NCBI GenBank assembly: GCA_043228905.1
Contig: JBHGNT010000009.1
Location: 17,980,001-18,044,000, forward strand
Direction of reading: 5' to 3'
Origin: Azolla caroliniana
Lineage: Eukaryota; Polypodiophyta
DNA: 64,000 nucleotides
The notes beneath the pieces were generated by a model. It did no database searches. It saw only the letters and a program-made list of their open reading frames with translations, and was not told the DNA's origin. Positions 49,140 through 60,599 of the stretch are shown one piece after another. Numbering within the stretch: position 1 is the stretch's first letter; each line of letters starts with the position of its first letter. The translations under genes and the position numbers were made by a program.

Positions 49140-49827
49140 TTGGGGGGGACATGATGCTAAGGACGGAGAAGGTGTTTGAGGAAAGGGAAAGAAAAAGAGA
49201 TGGAGAGAGATGTAATCGGGAATCGGTCATGCTCAAGAATCCACAAAATCGAGGGAACAAAGTGGAGATCGTGGTGGCACAACTAGTGAAGGAGTTAAAG
49301 CCGAAGAAGACCAAGAAGTGGGTAGAGGAGTAGAAATCGCAAAAAGGAAGCTACAAGAGAGTGCCCCCGTGAGTACTTGGGGACAAGGGAGTCCAAGGTG
49401 CTAGAGAAACGGATCATCGACATGGAGAGCCACTTGGAGTGGTGTTGAATGTTGCCAACAGATTGGGTGGTATTAGCAAGTGAATTTCTCAAGGACGTGC
49501 TGCCTTTGAGAAAGGTGGAGGAGGCCCTTCAAGGATTGGGAAGATTTAAAGCTACGAATACGGGAGTAATTCATCACAAGGGATAAGCCCTCAAGGATGA
49601 GAGATGTATGAGAGATTGTACCTCAAGGGTTTGGGAAACTTGATTGTACATTTCTAAGTATAAATGAATAATGAGCTTGGTGTTGGATGTTGATGATTGT
49701 GATAGGTTGGAGGGTTTTCTTGAAGGATTGCAGCTCTCGGTGAGAAAAGAGGTCCAGAAATGGGAATTGACAATGTGGGAAGAAGTGATTGAGGACGCGG
49801 AGCAAGTGGGTGGTTGGGGGGGCAGTG
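49140..49827 (+). pseudogene. Gag-like remnant in LTR-H
   Basis: An early Lys/Glu-rich stretch (LRTEKVFEERERKRDGE) and, near 49690-49800, DRLEGFLEGLQLSVRKEVQK with a following EEVIEDAEQV, similar to the end of plant gypsy Gag capsid regions. Multiple stops. Confidence 0.4.
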
Positions 49828-50098
49828 TGTCGAATACGGGTGTATAATGGCCGTATGCACATTGTCCCTCTAGACAGACTAGGTTTAGGCCAATTCTGTA
49901 AATATGTCAAAGGCAGTTGGCCTTGCCCAATTAGTATATAAGTGGCTTTGTAGCCTAGTTTGTGTTGTTGTTAGTGCCATTCTTGTATTGTAACTTTTGG
50001 AATAAGACTGTTACTTTGTGTGCCTCTTGGTCCCTCTCTCTTACACTCAGTCTCCTTGATCTTTGTTTCAACTTGTTAACTTGGTGATCTTCTCAACA
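49828..50098 (+). mobile_element. Possible short LTR inside LTR-H
   Basis: Preceded by a G-rich tract (GGTTGGGGGGG), starts TGTCGAATACGG, has AGTATATAAGTGG (TATA) and ends CTTCTCAACA. Only one copy seen and no target duplication. Tentative. Confidence 0.3.
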
Positions 50099-50145
50099 TA
50101 GATGTTGTTCTTGTTTCCGCACTGACGATCTCAGACTCCAATAGG

Positions 50146-50866
50146 GTGCCGAATACAAAGACCATAGGTAAGAAAGAGGATCCCACCATGATGTCGAGAG
50201 CGCAAGTGAAGACCGCGATCGAGACTAAGATGGAGGTCGAGACCAAGATGGACAACAAGATCGAGATGGAAACAAAGGAAGAACCAATCAAGGAGATTGA
50301 GCGAAAGGCAAAGGTGGAAGAGCTCCCAAAGCAAGAGGTCAAGATCGAGGAAGAGATACAAGAAGAAGGGACCGATGAGGTTGACGTGGAAATGACCAAA
50401 ATTGGAAGAACAATAAACCTTAGCACGAGAGGTCGAGGTAATGAAGGTCGAGCAAGAGACTAAGGTAGAAGACATCTCCCAAGGAATTGTGAAGCAAGAG
50501 CTTGAGACCAAAATCGAGATTGAGATCGAGGAGAAGGTGAACTTAACCATGATGGTTGAGTAAGATGGATTATGGGCCTTAGGACAAAAGGTTGAGATCA
50601 TGGTGGAAGAGCAAGAGGAACTCCCTCGAAGAATTTCGACAAAAGAGATCAAGTTCGAGGTGACCAAGCCAAGGACCAAGAACGGTGATGGAAAAATGTC
50701 CTCGATCAAGGAACAAGAAAAGAAGGCAAAGGAATTCCCCCAAGGAGATCACATGAGGAGGATCAAGCTCAACTTGGAGGGGTCGAGGTGGAGATCCAAG
50801 CCACAAAGGCGCTTGGGAATGTCTTGTGATCTTCATGCAATTCAAGCTCCATGGGACTTGGTATAG
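50146..50866 (+). other. Highly charged Lys/Glu-rich reading frames in LTR-H
   Basis: Open stretches with quasi-repeated ETKMEVETKMD/IEIEEKV motifs and many GAGATCGAG/AAGATGGAG words, broken by stops at 50461 and near 50562. Resembles the low-complexity linker of some non-autonomous plant LTR elements. No domain recognised. Confidence 0.4.
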
Positions 50867-51070
50867 ATTATGGCTTCGTGTGAGAGGGCTATAATCCCCT
50901 GCGTGTGGAACTTTATATCACAAGAGTTCATCCTGTAGTTAAGGTTTTGGAAGATGGGACTATTCTTTTCTTAACAGATCAATATTTTAACTATGGGTAG
51001 AGAGATTTTGTTTGAACGAGTCGCACACTAAGCATAACAAAGATTTCTCGAAAAAGGAAAATGGGGTGAA

Positions 51071-52030
51071 TGTGGTGTCCCTAAGTTGTCCCAACCAAAG
51101 GGGCTAGTCCTAGTCCCAAAGAAGGCGCCACCTTGGGTTAAACCCAATCCCAACCAGTAGTCCCGGGGGGGGGGGGGCATCGAATGGCCATATTTGGCTT
51201 ATATAAGGAGGATTACTTCTCATTTGTAACCATTCCCATATTCAAAGATTCACTCTCACTCTCTCTTGTTCTCTTATTCCCTCCTTCTCATACTGGCTCT
51301 AAGGAGCTTGTATCATCTCTCTCTTTGTTTCTCTTTGTCTCTCTCAAGGGGAACCACCCAACGGCCATATTTGGCCTATATATGGAGGATTACTTCTCAT
51401 TTGTAACCATTCCCATATTCAATGATTCACTCTCACTCACTCCTATTCTCTCATTCTCGTCTTGGATCTAAGGAGCTTGTATCATCTCTCTCTCTCTCTC
51501 TTAACTAGTGATGAGAGTGGTCGACTATGCACACTTTGCCATAAACAAGTTCGAGAGTTTGAGTATCACACTTTGATACGATGTTCTACCTTTGATCATA
51601 TTCGACCATGCTTTCCACACATCTTCGACCAAGCCCAATCCTTGCATGAATTTCTCTCACAACCACAAAGTGCACTCTCGATTGCAACATTCATTGGTAA
51701 AGTTCTTGAACATCGAGAGTCGTTACTCACTTTCACATGTATCACATGAAATGTAATTTTTTGGTCTCATAGGTCATATTTGACTTCCGAAGACGATAAT
51801 ATAATCTATCTATATATCTCTCTTTCTCTCTCTCCTTTGTGGTTTTCGAGAGTTGTCCTTATTTGTCCCAACTCAGTCTCGATTTGTCCAAACTCCATGT
51901 GATGGATCATGGTTTGTACCTAATTTGGGATGGTTGTAAGCTTTTGTATTCATAATGAAATATAACTATGATTTGTGTCCCAACTTTGTTTTCTTGTGGT
52001 TTTAAATTCCCATAAGGTAGGGGCATAACA
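51071..52030 (+). mobile_element. LTR-H right LTR, enlarged by internal duplication and an insertion
   Basis: About 960 bp against 468 bp on the left. The segment around GGCCATATTTGGC...CTAAGGAGCTTGTATCATC occurs twice (51180-51318 and 51358-51490), and 51505-51750 is foreign (zinc-finger RT fragment). The tail matches the left LTR. Confidence 0.65.
51505..51749 (+). pseudogene. LINE-type RT zinc-finger fragment
   Basis: Reads GRLCTLCHKQVREFEYHTLI, then RCSTFDHIRPCF, the CxxC...H...C finger found at the C-terminus of many plant LINE-type RTs. Open to TGA at 51747-51749. Lies inside the LTR-H right LTR. Confidence 0.55.
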
Positions 52031-52694
52031 ATTGCGTCTTAAAAGGGGCCAAAAGAGCATGGAGATATCAAGGAACAATACATGGGATGAAGGCACATTT
52101 CTTTGTGGCTAAAATCTTCATATATGTGGACCAATTATAAATGAAGTGTGGAAGACCCTTCATTGGCTCGTTTCCCTTCATTTGTGCAGAGTTCTTCAAT
52201 ATTCAACGAATGAATTGGATGAATTTCAAATACTATACAAAGTTATCTCGAATCGTAGAAAACTCGAGCATTACGGAAGTGACGGGGGGTTCAATGATTG
52301 GGTGAAAGGTTAGGGGCAATGTATTTTATGTTGCTAACTTTTCTTTTGGCTAATTTGCACTCAACCGAAAATCAATCTGACGGATATAAATAAAACGGGA
52401 CATGCTCCCTTCCATTCTAGAAGTAATTAAATGAAGTTATCTCTTATGACCAATGATACACTAGAAAGATTGCAATGGCACTCGAGGCCTACCCACCATG
52501 GATACCATGTCTATAGAAATCGTTGGCTCCTTACATTTTCTTGAAAGTTGAGACTCTAGAAAGTGAGACCTAGGACACAAACAGAGATCACTCTTTCTTT
52601 ATCTACTATATATAAATACACTTACATATTGGTATGAGTGAGACTTAAAAAGAAAGGAATCAGAGAGGGAGTTAATCGTAGATCTAAGGCAGCT
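52031..52694. other. Intergenic DNA and promoter of the GPI-anchored protein gene
   Basis: No coding sequence. TATATATAAATA near 52606-52617 is a likely TATA box, giving a start site near 52640 and a leader of about 55 nt before the ATG at 52695. Confidence 0.55.
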
Positions 52695-53609
52695 ATGGTG
52701 CTTCTGATATTGCTTGTGCTAATAGGAGTAGTTCTCACAAGCGATGGAGCTTCTGCCTGTAAGTTTTGCCCTTAATCTCTCTGTCTCTCTCTATATACAT
52801 AATACATACATACATACATTCTTCAATGGGTTGTGTTTTCTTCAACAATATTAAGCTCAACACAGCTTCTCTGCACATCATTGAGCTGGATTAAGCCTAT
52901 CTCAACAAGATTAAGCTTGACTTGAAAAATAGCAGGGTCATATTTCAAATGATTAAATCGAAAGGTAAGAGTCAAATCAATTGATTAGCAACACTTTGGC
53001 CTACATTATTGTGCAGGGACAAATCCGGCGGACGAGCTAGCAGATCTGATCAACAACAACCGGACGGGGTCGAAGGTCCCTGCATTGGCCGACAATGCCG
53101 GGTTAGCGTGCCTAGCCCTACAGTACGTGCACGAGTTCCGGCAAGAGTGTGACCAAGTGGGCAAGGAGAGGCCCCAAGAGACCCTCCTAGCATCTACTTT
53201 CGCTGCCAAGTGCGGGATCACACCGGCCTCCGTACTCACCCCTTTGTCCGGCTCCCTCGTCTTTTGCCAATCCTCGTATGTGAACCCTCCCATCGCGTTT
53301 AACTCCCTCATGTCCTCTTCCCAATCACTCTCCGTGATTTCGAACCCGAACCACACCCAATTCGGGGTCGCCATCGGTAGCTATGATGGCGGTAGCCCTT
53401 TCTACTGGGCCGCCCTATTCTCCGATGCCCCTAACCCCAACTCTTCCTTTGTGTTTGCGGACACTGGTAAAACTCTGGTTCAACACGAGGGTTGCTTCAG
53501 TGGTATTGGCCAACCGTGCAATGAGTCCCCACTGGCCCTACTCCGCTCGTCCTTGTCGCTCGTCTTCATCGCCTCCACTACCTTGGCCTCTTTCCTACTA
53601 GCACAATGA
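52695..53609 (+). CDS. Secreted, probably GPI-anchored plant protein, two exons
   Basis: Exon 1 52695-52758, intron 52759-53016 (GTAAGT...GTGCAG), exon 2 53017-53609; 218 residues. A hydrophobic signal peptide (residues 1-21, ending DGASA) sits almost wholly in exon 1. The mature part contains ELADLINNNRTGSKVPALAD, a Cys-containing core (GLACLALQYVHEF, AAKCGITPAS, LVFCQSS), YWAALFSDAPNPNSSFVF and GCFSGIGQPC. Four N-glycosylation sequons are visible (NRT, NHT, NSS, NES). The C-terminus (LRSSLSLVFIASTTLASFLL) is hydrophobic after a small-residue region, as for a GPI attachment signal. It resembles a plant family of small GPI-anchored proteins of unknown function, a recognition I hold with moderate confidence. 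Confidence 0.85.
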
Positions 53610-54829
53610 TTCCTCTTGCATGATGGTGATGGTTGAAAATTGTATGGGCATCTATCTACCCCTACAATGGTTCATCCCAATATTTAAAGGTGTCTATCAT
53701 GAATGTAAGAAGAGTAAAGAATGAGACACATTGGCCAAAAAATCTCTTTGAAAATGCCATTAATAATTTATATGCAAAAAAAGGTGTTGAGATGCATCCT
53801 CTTAAGTTTTAATCCATAAACACTTTATCCCCAAGTGTTGTTGTCTCGATAGAAACATACTCCTTTAACAAGTGTCTTCTTATCGTTACCAAATTCGAAG
53901 TACCAACATCAACTAGAAAAGCATTTTATGCCAACATTCTAAGGGGTCATGAATCATGATTACCACAACTACCAACACTAAGAAACTTGCATGGAATTAA
54001 AGCACCACAAACAATTGGAATGTGAGATAATGATTAGTAAAATCTTGTTTTCTAAAGAAACAAAAGAAGTTAACAGTTATGCATGATCACATAAGTAGCG
54101 TACATCAACAAAAGCATATATATGTCCAACCAACAATTAGGATATTTAAGGAACAACAAAAAGTTTACAACCATGGATCACAACACCACATCAATAGAAG
54201 CAAATGTTTTTATCCAACCATTATGCACATGAGTTTGATAAGTTGTAGCTTAATGCTAGTCGAGGATAAAGTCAAATCACATCGAATTCATGTGATTAAC
54301 TTAAAAAATGCATAAAGAAGAATTTCATGTAGCATCAAAGCCTTTACCATAGATTATCATTGAACAACCACCATTACATTGCAAAGACCATTACACCCTC
54401 ATATGTATTTGTATATGTACTTGAACTTTTGAATTTCTACAATGTAGTAGCCACATGATTCTATGAACAACAATTTTATGGGATATTTGAAATTTCTAAC
54501 ATCATGCAAAAGAGATATTGCTTTTGCGTTGTGTGTAAGCACATAATGTTTGTTTTCTCTTGTAATTGTAACACGAGTAGTGATGTGTTGATTGATAAAG
54601 CTTTGATGAGTGAAATCTATATCTACATCTATTTTGATGTCTATCTATTATATTACACGAAAGAAAATGATAGAAATGCCCGATTATTTCCCTGACCAAG
54701 TATCGAGATTTTGTTAGTTCACCAAAAGGCTAAAGCTCCCCACCCCAGCCTTCGTGGTAAAGCCAAACCTCTCTAGCAATGACAATGATCACGGGGACAA
54801 TCCATCGGCTCACATTTCTTCTCATGGAT
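53610..54829. other. Intergenic, no gene seen
   Basis: A+T-rich; only short frames. Confidence 0.55.
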
Positions 54830-55210
54830 GGGTGATAGTTTAAACGGTTTAGGATTTACACTCGATAATTTTCTTAAGTATTTTAAACCTAATTTTGATC
54901 TTTTAAGAAAACTTTTTAAGCTTTGCAAAATAAAATTTAAAATATTGAAAATTTTAAATTTTTCAAAATAAAAAATGTGAAAATTTGAATTCTGACATAA
55001 CTTGAAAACCAAAACCGAACCGTGAAACTACGGTTTAACGGTTTAAAGGTTTGAAAGTCTCTAAAACCGTTTGGTTTGAGCTTGAGTTTTTGGTAACTGG
55101 GTCGATTTAAACGGTTTCTAGTTCAGTTCGGATATGTTTAAGTTTCATTTTCTTTTAAACGGTTTGAGTTTGAGAATCTCGAACCGAACCGAACCTTTGC
55201 CAATTGCTAG
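54830..55210. mobile_element. AACGG/AACCG-rich element, copy 3 (diverged)
   Basis: Many TTTAAACGGTTT, ACCGAACCG and CGGTTTGAG words, like 29205-29592 and 43800-43987, but the TAGGGATC ends are not clear. It lies about 140 bp before the next gene. Confidence 0.4.
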
Positions 55211-55345
55211 CAGGGAGGGGAGGGGCATTTTTGGAAATACAGAGAAAGCCTGCCCTGCCTCAGGCTAAGGATTTTTGCTCAGGAATTTCCTGACAAATCA
55301 TAACTCTTGCAGCCTGCCATGGCTTCTCCCTGACCAGACAGAGCC

Positions 55346-58300
55346 ATGGCCACCATGTCGCAGCCGTGCAGGCCAAGCTTCCATTGCCGGGAAGCCTTTT
55401 GTAGAACTATTCTCCCATCACTCTCCAACACTCGATGTGTGTCTCCTCATAGGTGCCGCTTCTCACCTGTTCGTGTAATCGCCAAGAATGAAGAGACTCT
55501 TGGTGAACGAGTGTGGAAAGAGTATGGAAAAGCGGTAGAGAGAAGAGATCTTAAGAAAGCCTTAAAAATCCTCGAAACTGTGCAAGTGTTGGAGAAGCCG
55601 AGAGATAATTTTCGATTTGTGACAGACATACAAGAAGAACAAGAAGGACAAGAAGAACAAGAAGAAGAGGAAGATGTTTTATTCCAAGAGATTGATAATG
55701 ATGATAATGATGAGATTTTCATCCCTTTACCACCTTTGGACCTTCGAGATCTTCTTGACACTTGCTTGACTGCCACTGATATGCAGCTTGTTGGAAGGAC
55801 ATACAGTTTCTTGCGTCTCAGAGGTTTATTGCCGAACTTTGGAAGATATAGAAACATCAGTAAGTGCTTTTCTTCGTCCATTTAAATTTGTTTGTTTGAT
55901 GATAGGTGTATTGCCAAGATTTGAAAAATTTTAAAACATCAGAAAAATCAGTGTTTTTCATCTATGCAAGATATTTATAGAGATGCCATTATAAACAGGG
56001 CTTTATATTTGAAGCACCATATAAGGTCTCAAGCACGAATATTTGCATTCAATCATCAATATATGGACCCTCAAACGTTTCTACTTTCTTAAATGATTTA
56101 AGTGCAAAATAGTATTTTATTTGTGTTTTTTGTGAGCATGTGCGTTTCATTTGGCTTCATGTTTGCAACACCTGATAGTTTCAGGGCCTAAAGTGTAAAT
56201 TTCCCCTTGAAGCTCAAACTGGGTTTCAAATTGAAGCAGTGTAATATGTAGTTTTGCTTTGAGCTTTCCCACTTCTTGCACACTGTAATTGATGCATCCC
56301 AAACAGTTACCATGCTTGGCATTGTATAAATGAAAAAACTTAGTATCAGTGCCTCAAATTTCAGGGCCTACAGTTACCATGCTTGGCAACACCTGATAGT
56401 TTCAGGGCCTAAAGTGTAAATTTCCCCTTGAAGCTCAAACTGGGTTTCAAATTGAAGCAGTGTAATATGTAGTTTTGCTTTGAGCTTTCCCACTTCTTGC
56501 ACACTGTAATTGATGCATCCCAAACAGTTACCATGCTTGGCATTGTATAAATGAAAAAACTTAGTATCAGTGCCTCAAATTTTCATCATTTGGAAAATCA
56601 AGCTTACTAAAGTCATTCTCTTTGTTAATTTCCAGCTACTGAAAGCTTAAGAGATATCTCACCAACTGCATTCTTGGAAGCTTCTGGACTTGAAGGTTTG
56701 GATTGAAATTGATCTAAATACAATCAAATACTTTTTTCCACTTAAATTAGACTAAATAGTCCATTTAGTTGGTTGCATTCACAGCATCAAAACTCTCTCC
56801 AAAGAAATGGGGTCTAGATGGTAACTCAGCTCTAGTGTTGGGAGGCTCGCTTGTACTTTTCAACTTCTTGGTCAACAATGGAATAGATGTTCGGCCATTT
56901 TTGACCTCAATATTGACATTTGGAGTTCTGGATGCTGTCTTTCTGGGAGGTACTGGTCTTGCGTCCATCTTGATTTCTTGGCCTCCTTACAAGAGACGAG
57001 TGTTTGTTCATGAAGCTGGACATGTCCTTGTAGGTAATTTATTGTTGAGCTTTGTTGTTGAATGTATTACCGGTCTGATAATATTAGGTATATATGTGCT
57101 TATAATCATTACTCTTCTCTTTGGCAGCATATCTTCTTGGTTGTCCTATTCGTGGTGTTATTTTGGATCCTGTACAAGCCATGAGGTTGGGCATTCAAGG
57201 ACAAGTAAGATTTTATGACCATGCCCAGTCCTAAAGAGATTTTCTGGTTTCTTTCACATAAGAATATATTAAATTGGAATTTGTGGTGTACTTTAGGACA
57301 CATCAACCATTTACCACCCCAATGTGAGGTGATAAACATATAGAACTCCATAAAAACAAATCATGCCACGACAAATAACTCAGTCTTTATATTTTTATCT
57401 GCACAAGGGTTGATACAGATGCCAAACATCATTGCCAGCATGTTTTGACTTATGGCTTGTGCTGGATACGAACAACCTTTTTGCTGAAATCATTGAAAGG
57501 AGTCATCAATATTAGTGCTACTGATCCGAAAAGCAACAAATTTCTTGTTGAGGCAAAAGAACATGATAACTCCATAGTCTTTGACTAGCATTATTGTGTT
57601 GGCTATATAGTCAACGTCTATAAGCATTGATCATGTGTAAAAAATTTCAAAACATGGAAAAGAGTATGTTACATGCATGGGATATACTCACTTCAGCTTT
57701 CCCTGAATCTATTTGTGTCTTCTCTGTTATGTTGTTTTTCTACCATCTCTTTGAAGGTATTAGAATTTCTCAGAGATCTCTCAATATTCTTTTTATAACA
57801 TCTTGAGGTTTGATGGAAACTTTGTTTGTGAGATCTTTCACAATCCTAACGACATTGATAATGTAGTTTTGGATCATACATCTTTCTGCCCAAGGCTATA
57901 TGAAGATGTTTCCAAACTTACGCTTTGCCAATCCATATTGCTGACCTAATCGTCTGGTTATTTGGAAGATATTTCAGAAGTGAAAGTCATGATCATTTAT
58001 TCATCTAACTCAAAATAACTTTCAAATTCTCTTTATTCATGATGACCCTATAAAATGACATTGCCTTCGGATAGCATTTGCATATCTAGAAAGATTTTTT
58101 AAGGATAACGATATATAAAACCTTACATCATTACTCCTCGCAAAAGGGATCAATGAAATTCAGTCTTTATCTCCTTACTTCACCATTTTTTGGTTTGTAC
58201 TTGTTCTTTCTCTCATGTTCCTCTCTTGTTGTTTCCTGATGCTCATCCATGATTTTTCCATTCTCTTCCGAGGGTATAGGATTTTTGTTTCTCCCTAGAA

Positions 58301-59013
58301 GCAGAACTGAGCATACCCAAGTAACTAGAAGTATAAATGAAGGATGGCTGACTACATAAAACTTTACTAAAACTATTGGAAGTTCATTTGAACATTTTAA
58401 AATTTTCGATTGAAATATGTTCAGTACAGAAAACATTTCAGGATATTGGTGGATTCTAAGTGTTGTTGTCTCCAGGCTGGAACGCAGTTCTGGGATCAAA
58501 CACTTGAAGGTGAGCTACGACAAGGTCGTCTGACAAATGCATCATTTGACAGGTGCATAGTTGTTGCATTGTTAATAAACTCAATAAGTAGATTTGCCAA
58601 TGCCTCATTTTCATGTGGTGTCTTCAGGTACAGTATGATCCTTTTTGCTGGAATTGCTGCTGAAGCTATTGTCTATGGCGAGGCTGAAGGTGGTGAAAGT
58701 GACGAGAATCTTTTCAAAGCTATTGTGTCAGTTATTAGACCACCATGGACTCCTGCACAGGTAGGTTATTCTCTTGTTTTTATTTTGCTGCCTTATTTTA
58801 TGATTTTATTAACACCTACAGTTCCTTAAGGCTTCTTTTTTTGAAATACAGATATCTAATCAAGCAAGGTGGGCAGTGCTGGAGTCCTTCAAGCTTCTCA
58901 AAGAAAATCGACAAGCCTTGGATGTTGTTGTTAGATCGTTATATGAAGGGGGGATGTTGGGTGCTGTAATTCGAGATTTGGAAGAATCTCTATCTAAGGC
59001 TGCCTCAATGTAA
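55346..59013 (+). CDS. Plastid-targeted M41/FtsH-like membrane protein without AAA domain, seven exons
   Basis: Exons: 55346-55859, 56636-56695, 56785-57033, 57128-57204, 58476-58552, 58628-58760, 58852-59013; all introns GT..AG and the frame holds (423 residues). The N-terminus (MATMSQPCRPSFHCREAF) looks like a chloroplast transit peptide. Then KALKILETVQVLE, an acidic low-complexity stretch, and LDLRDLLDTCLTATDMQLVG. Hydrophobic segments (SALVLGGSLVLFNFLVNNG; SILTFGVLDAVFLGGTGLAS) precede the zinc-protease motif HEAGH at residues 267-271, followed by AYLLGCPIRGVILDP and SMILFAGIAAEAIVYGEAEG, where the Asp of GESDENL could be the third metal ligand. No Walker motifs are present. Resembles plant FtsH-like stress-regulated proteins. 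The catalytic signature is intact, so activity is possible but unproven. Confidence 0.88.
56171..56605. repeat. ~221-bp tandem duplication in intron 1 of the M41-like gene
   Basis: CCTGATAGTTTCAGGGCC begins at 56171 and 56392, and the next ~190 bp (through TTAGTATCAGTGCCTCAAAT) are identical by eye. Recent duplication, confined to the intron. Confidence 0.92.
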
Positions 59014-59029
59014 AGATCTCTTATTTATC

Positions 59030-59528
59030 TTGCCTGTAAATTAAAGTTATATAAGCTGTGAATATGTTTCAGGAGCACAGTTATAACTAGTGTCTATACT
59101 CACTCTTAACTACATTCATTCTTAAATTTCTACAAGCCCTGAATTGGTTGGGCAGGGAATGCCTCTTGACCTAATGGCTGCCATTCATGACTTTGTGCGT
59201 TGCCAGAACTAGAAACAATTCCCAATGAGGATTGGTCATATGAAAGCCAGTTATTGTACTTGGTATGTATCTCTAAATCGTCTCACTAATGGCCTTCTAT
59301 AAGCTTTTTGAAGTTCCTCAGTTCTTCTTGGAATGGAGGAAATCAAGAATTTTGGAGTGATTGGAGTTGGTGGGATAGGTACCATTGGTTGAAGTTGAAT
59401 TCCCTGCACTCAATAACTTGGCTTGCATGATTTGTTGTGTTGATATTGCCCTTCTAGGAACTGGAGAAACTCAATGCATTCATGATATGATTTAGGCTAC
59501 TTCTAACGTTGCACAATGTGTTTCTTCG
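59030..59528. other. 3' flank of the M41-like gene
   Basis: No further coding sequence seen. Confidence 0.5.
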
Positions 59529-60525
59529 ATTGAACTTGCATTGATTCATGAAGGTGATGGATTTGAAAGATGGAAAGGGTTTGGGAATTCTTCTCGAGAA
59601 CAAGAATAACCTGGAAGTGCTTATAGAGAGTGGGGTTACTGTGGGGCAGGTATGCAATCACTTCGACGAGAGAATGCACTACTTTGGGGTGTCTGAAAAT
59701 CAGACTCGGGTCTACTTGAAGAAAAAACATCTTGAACGGTATAATTAAGTGTCCCAAAGGATCCAAACAAGTCATAAGAGTAGAATTGTTGGTCCTAAAG
59801 GAACTTATGAAGGATATGAAAAATCTCCAAATTGTGTTTGTGTCCCAAATGGCAAAGTTCATTTTACGTCTAAAAGTCTGAACTTGCTTTGATTCATGAA
59901 GGTGATGGATTTGAAAGATGGAAAGGGTTTGGGAATTCTTCTCGAGGACGAGAATAACCCAGAAGTGCTTATAGAGAGTGGGGTTACTGTGGGGCAGGTA
60001 TGCAATCACTTCGACAAGAGAATGCACTACTTTGGGGTGTCTGAAAATCAGACTTGGGTCTACTTGAAGAAAAAACATCTCGAACAGTAGAATTAAGTGT
60101 CCCAAAGGATCCAAACAAGTCATAAGAGGAGAATTGTTGGTCCTAGAGGAACTTATCAAGGATAGGAAAAATCTCCAAATTGTGTTTGTGTCCCAAATGG
60201 CAAAGTTCATTTTACGTCTAAAAGTCTGAACTTGCTTTGATTCATGAGGGTGATGGATTTGAAAGATGGAAAGGGTTTGGGAATTCTTCTCGAGGACAAG
60301 AATAACCCAGAAGTGCTTATAGAGAGTGGGGTTACTGTGGGGCAGGTATGCAATCATTTCGACAAGAGAATGCACTAGTTTGGGGTGTCTGAAAATCAGA
60401 CTCGGGTCTACATGTAGAATTGAGTGTCCCAAAGGATCCAAACAAGTCATAAGAGGAGAATTGTTGGTCCTAGAGGAACTTACAAGGATATGAAAAATGT
60501 CCAAATTGTGTTTGTGAGTCTAAAT
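59529..60525. repeat. Three tandem copies of a ~350-bp unit
   Basis: GATGGATTTGAAAGATGGAA begins near 59551, 59899 and 60249 (348 and 350 bp apart). Copies 1 and 2 encode KVMDLKDGKGLGILLE, VLIESGVTVGQVCNHF and HYFGVSENQT; copy 3 has a stop. An inverted piece of the unit (TTTTAGACGTAAAATGAACT) follows at about 60557-60592. Confidence 0.9.
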
Positions 60526-60599
60526 ACCAATTAGGCAAGACAATTGGTGGCCTAGACTTTTAGACGTAAAATGAACTTTGCCATTTGGGACACACGAGG

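Larger units (their letters stand above)
48646..52030 (+). mobile_element. LTR-H: degenerate non-autonomous LTR element
   Basis: Two related LTRs, 48646-49113 and 51071-52030, both start TG.GGTGTCC..TA.GTTGTCCCAAC and end GGGGCATAACA. After the left LTR, TTTTGTACCAAAGTAGG resembles a damaged tRNA-iMet primer site. The internal 2 kb has Gag-like and charged fragments but no RT, RNase H or integrase. LTR divergence is high and no target duplication is visible, so it is old. Confidence 0.7.

Noticed and set aside
49828-50098. Calling a confident solo LTR here
   Set aside because: TG..CA ends and TATA fit, but no second copy or target duplication is visible, so it is listed only as possible.
50076-50845. 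Ser/Leu/Ile-rich minus-strand frames
   Set aside because: Reverse complement of the Lys/Glu-rich quasi-repeat on the plus strand.
53006-53374. Minus-strand frame overlapping the GPI-anchored protein gene
   Set aside because: Shadow of a G+C-rich exon; the plus strand has signal peptide, splice sites and GPI tail.
59503-60504. A 333-residue minus-strand frame across the 350-bp repeats
   Set aside because: It stays open because the repeats have periods at or near a multiple of three and are nearly identical; composition is not protein-like and no motif is seen.
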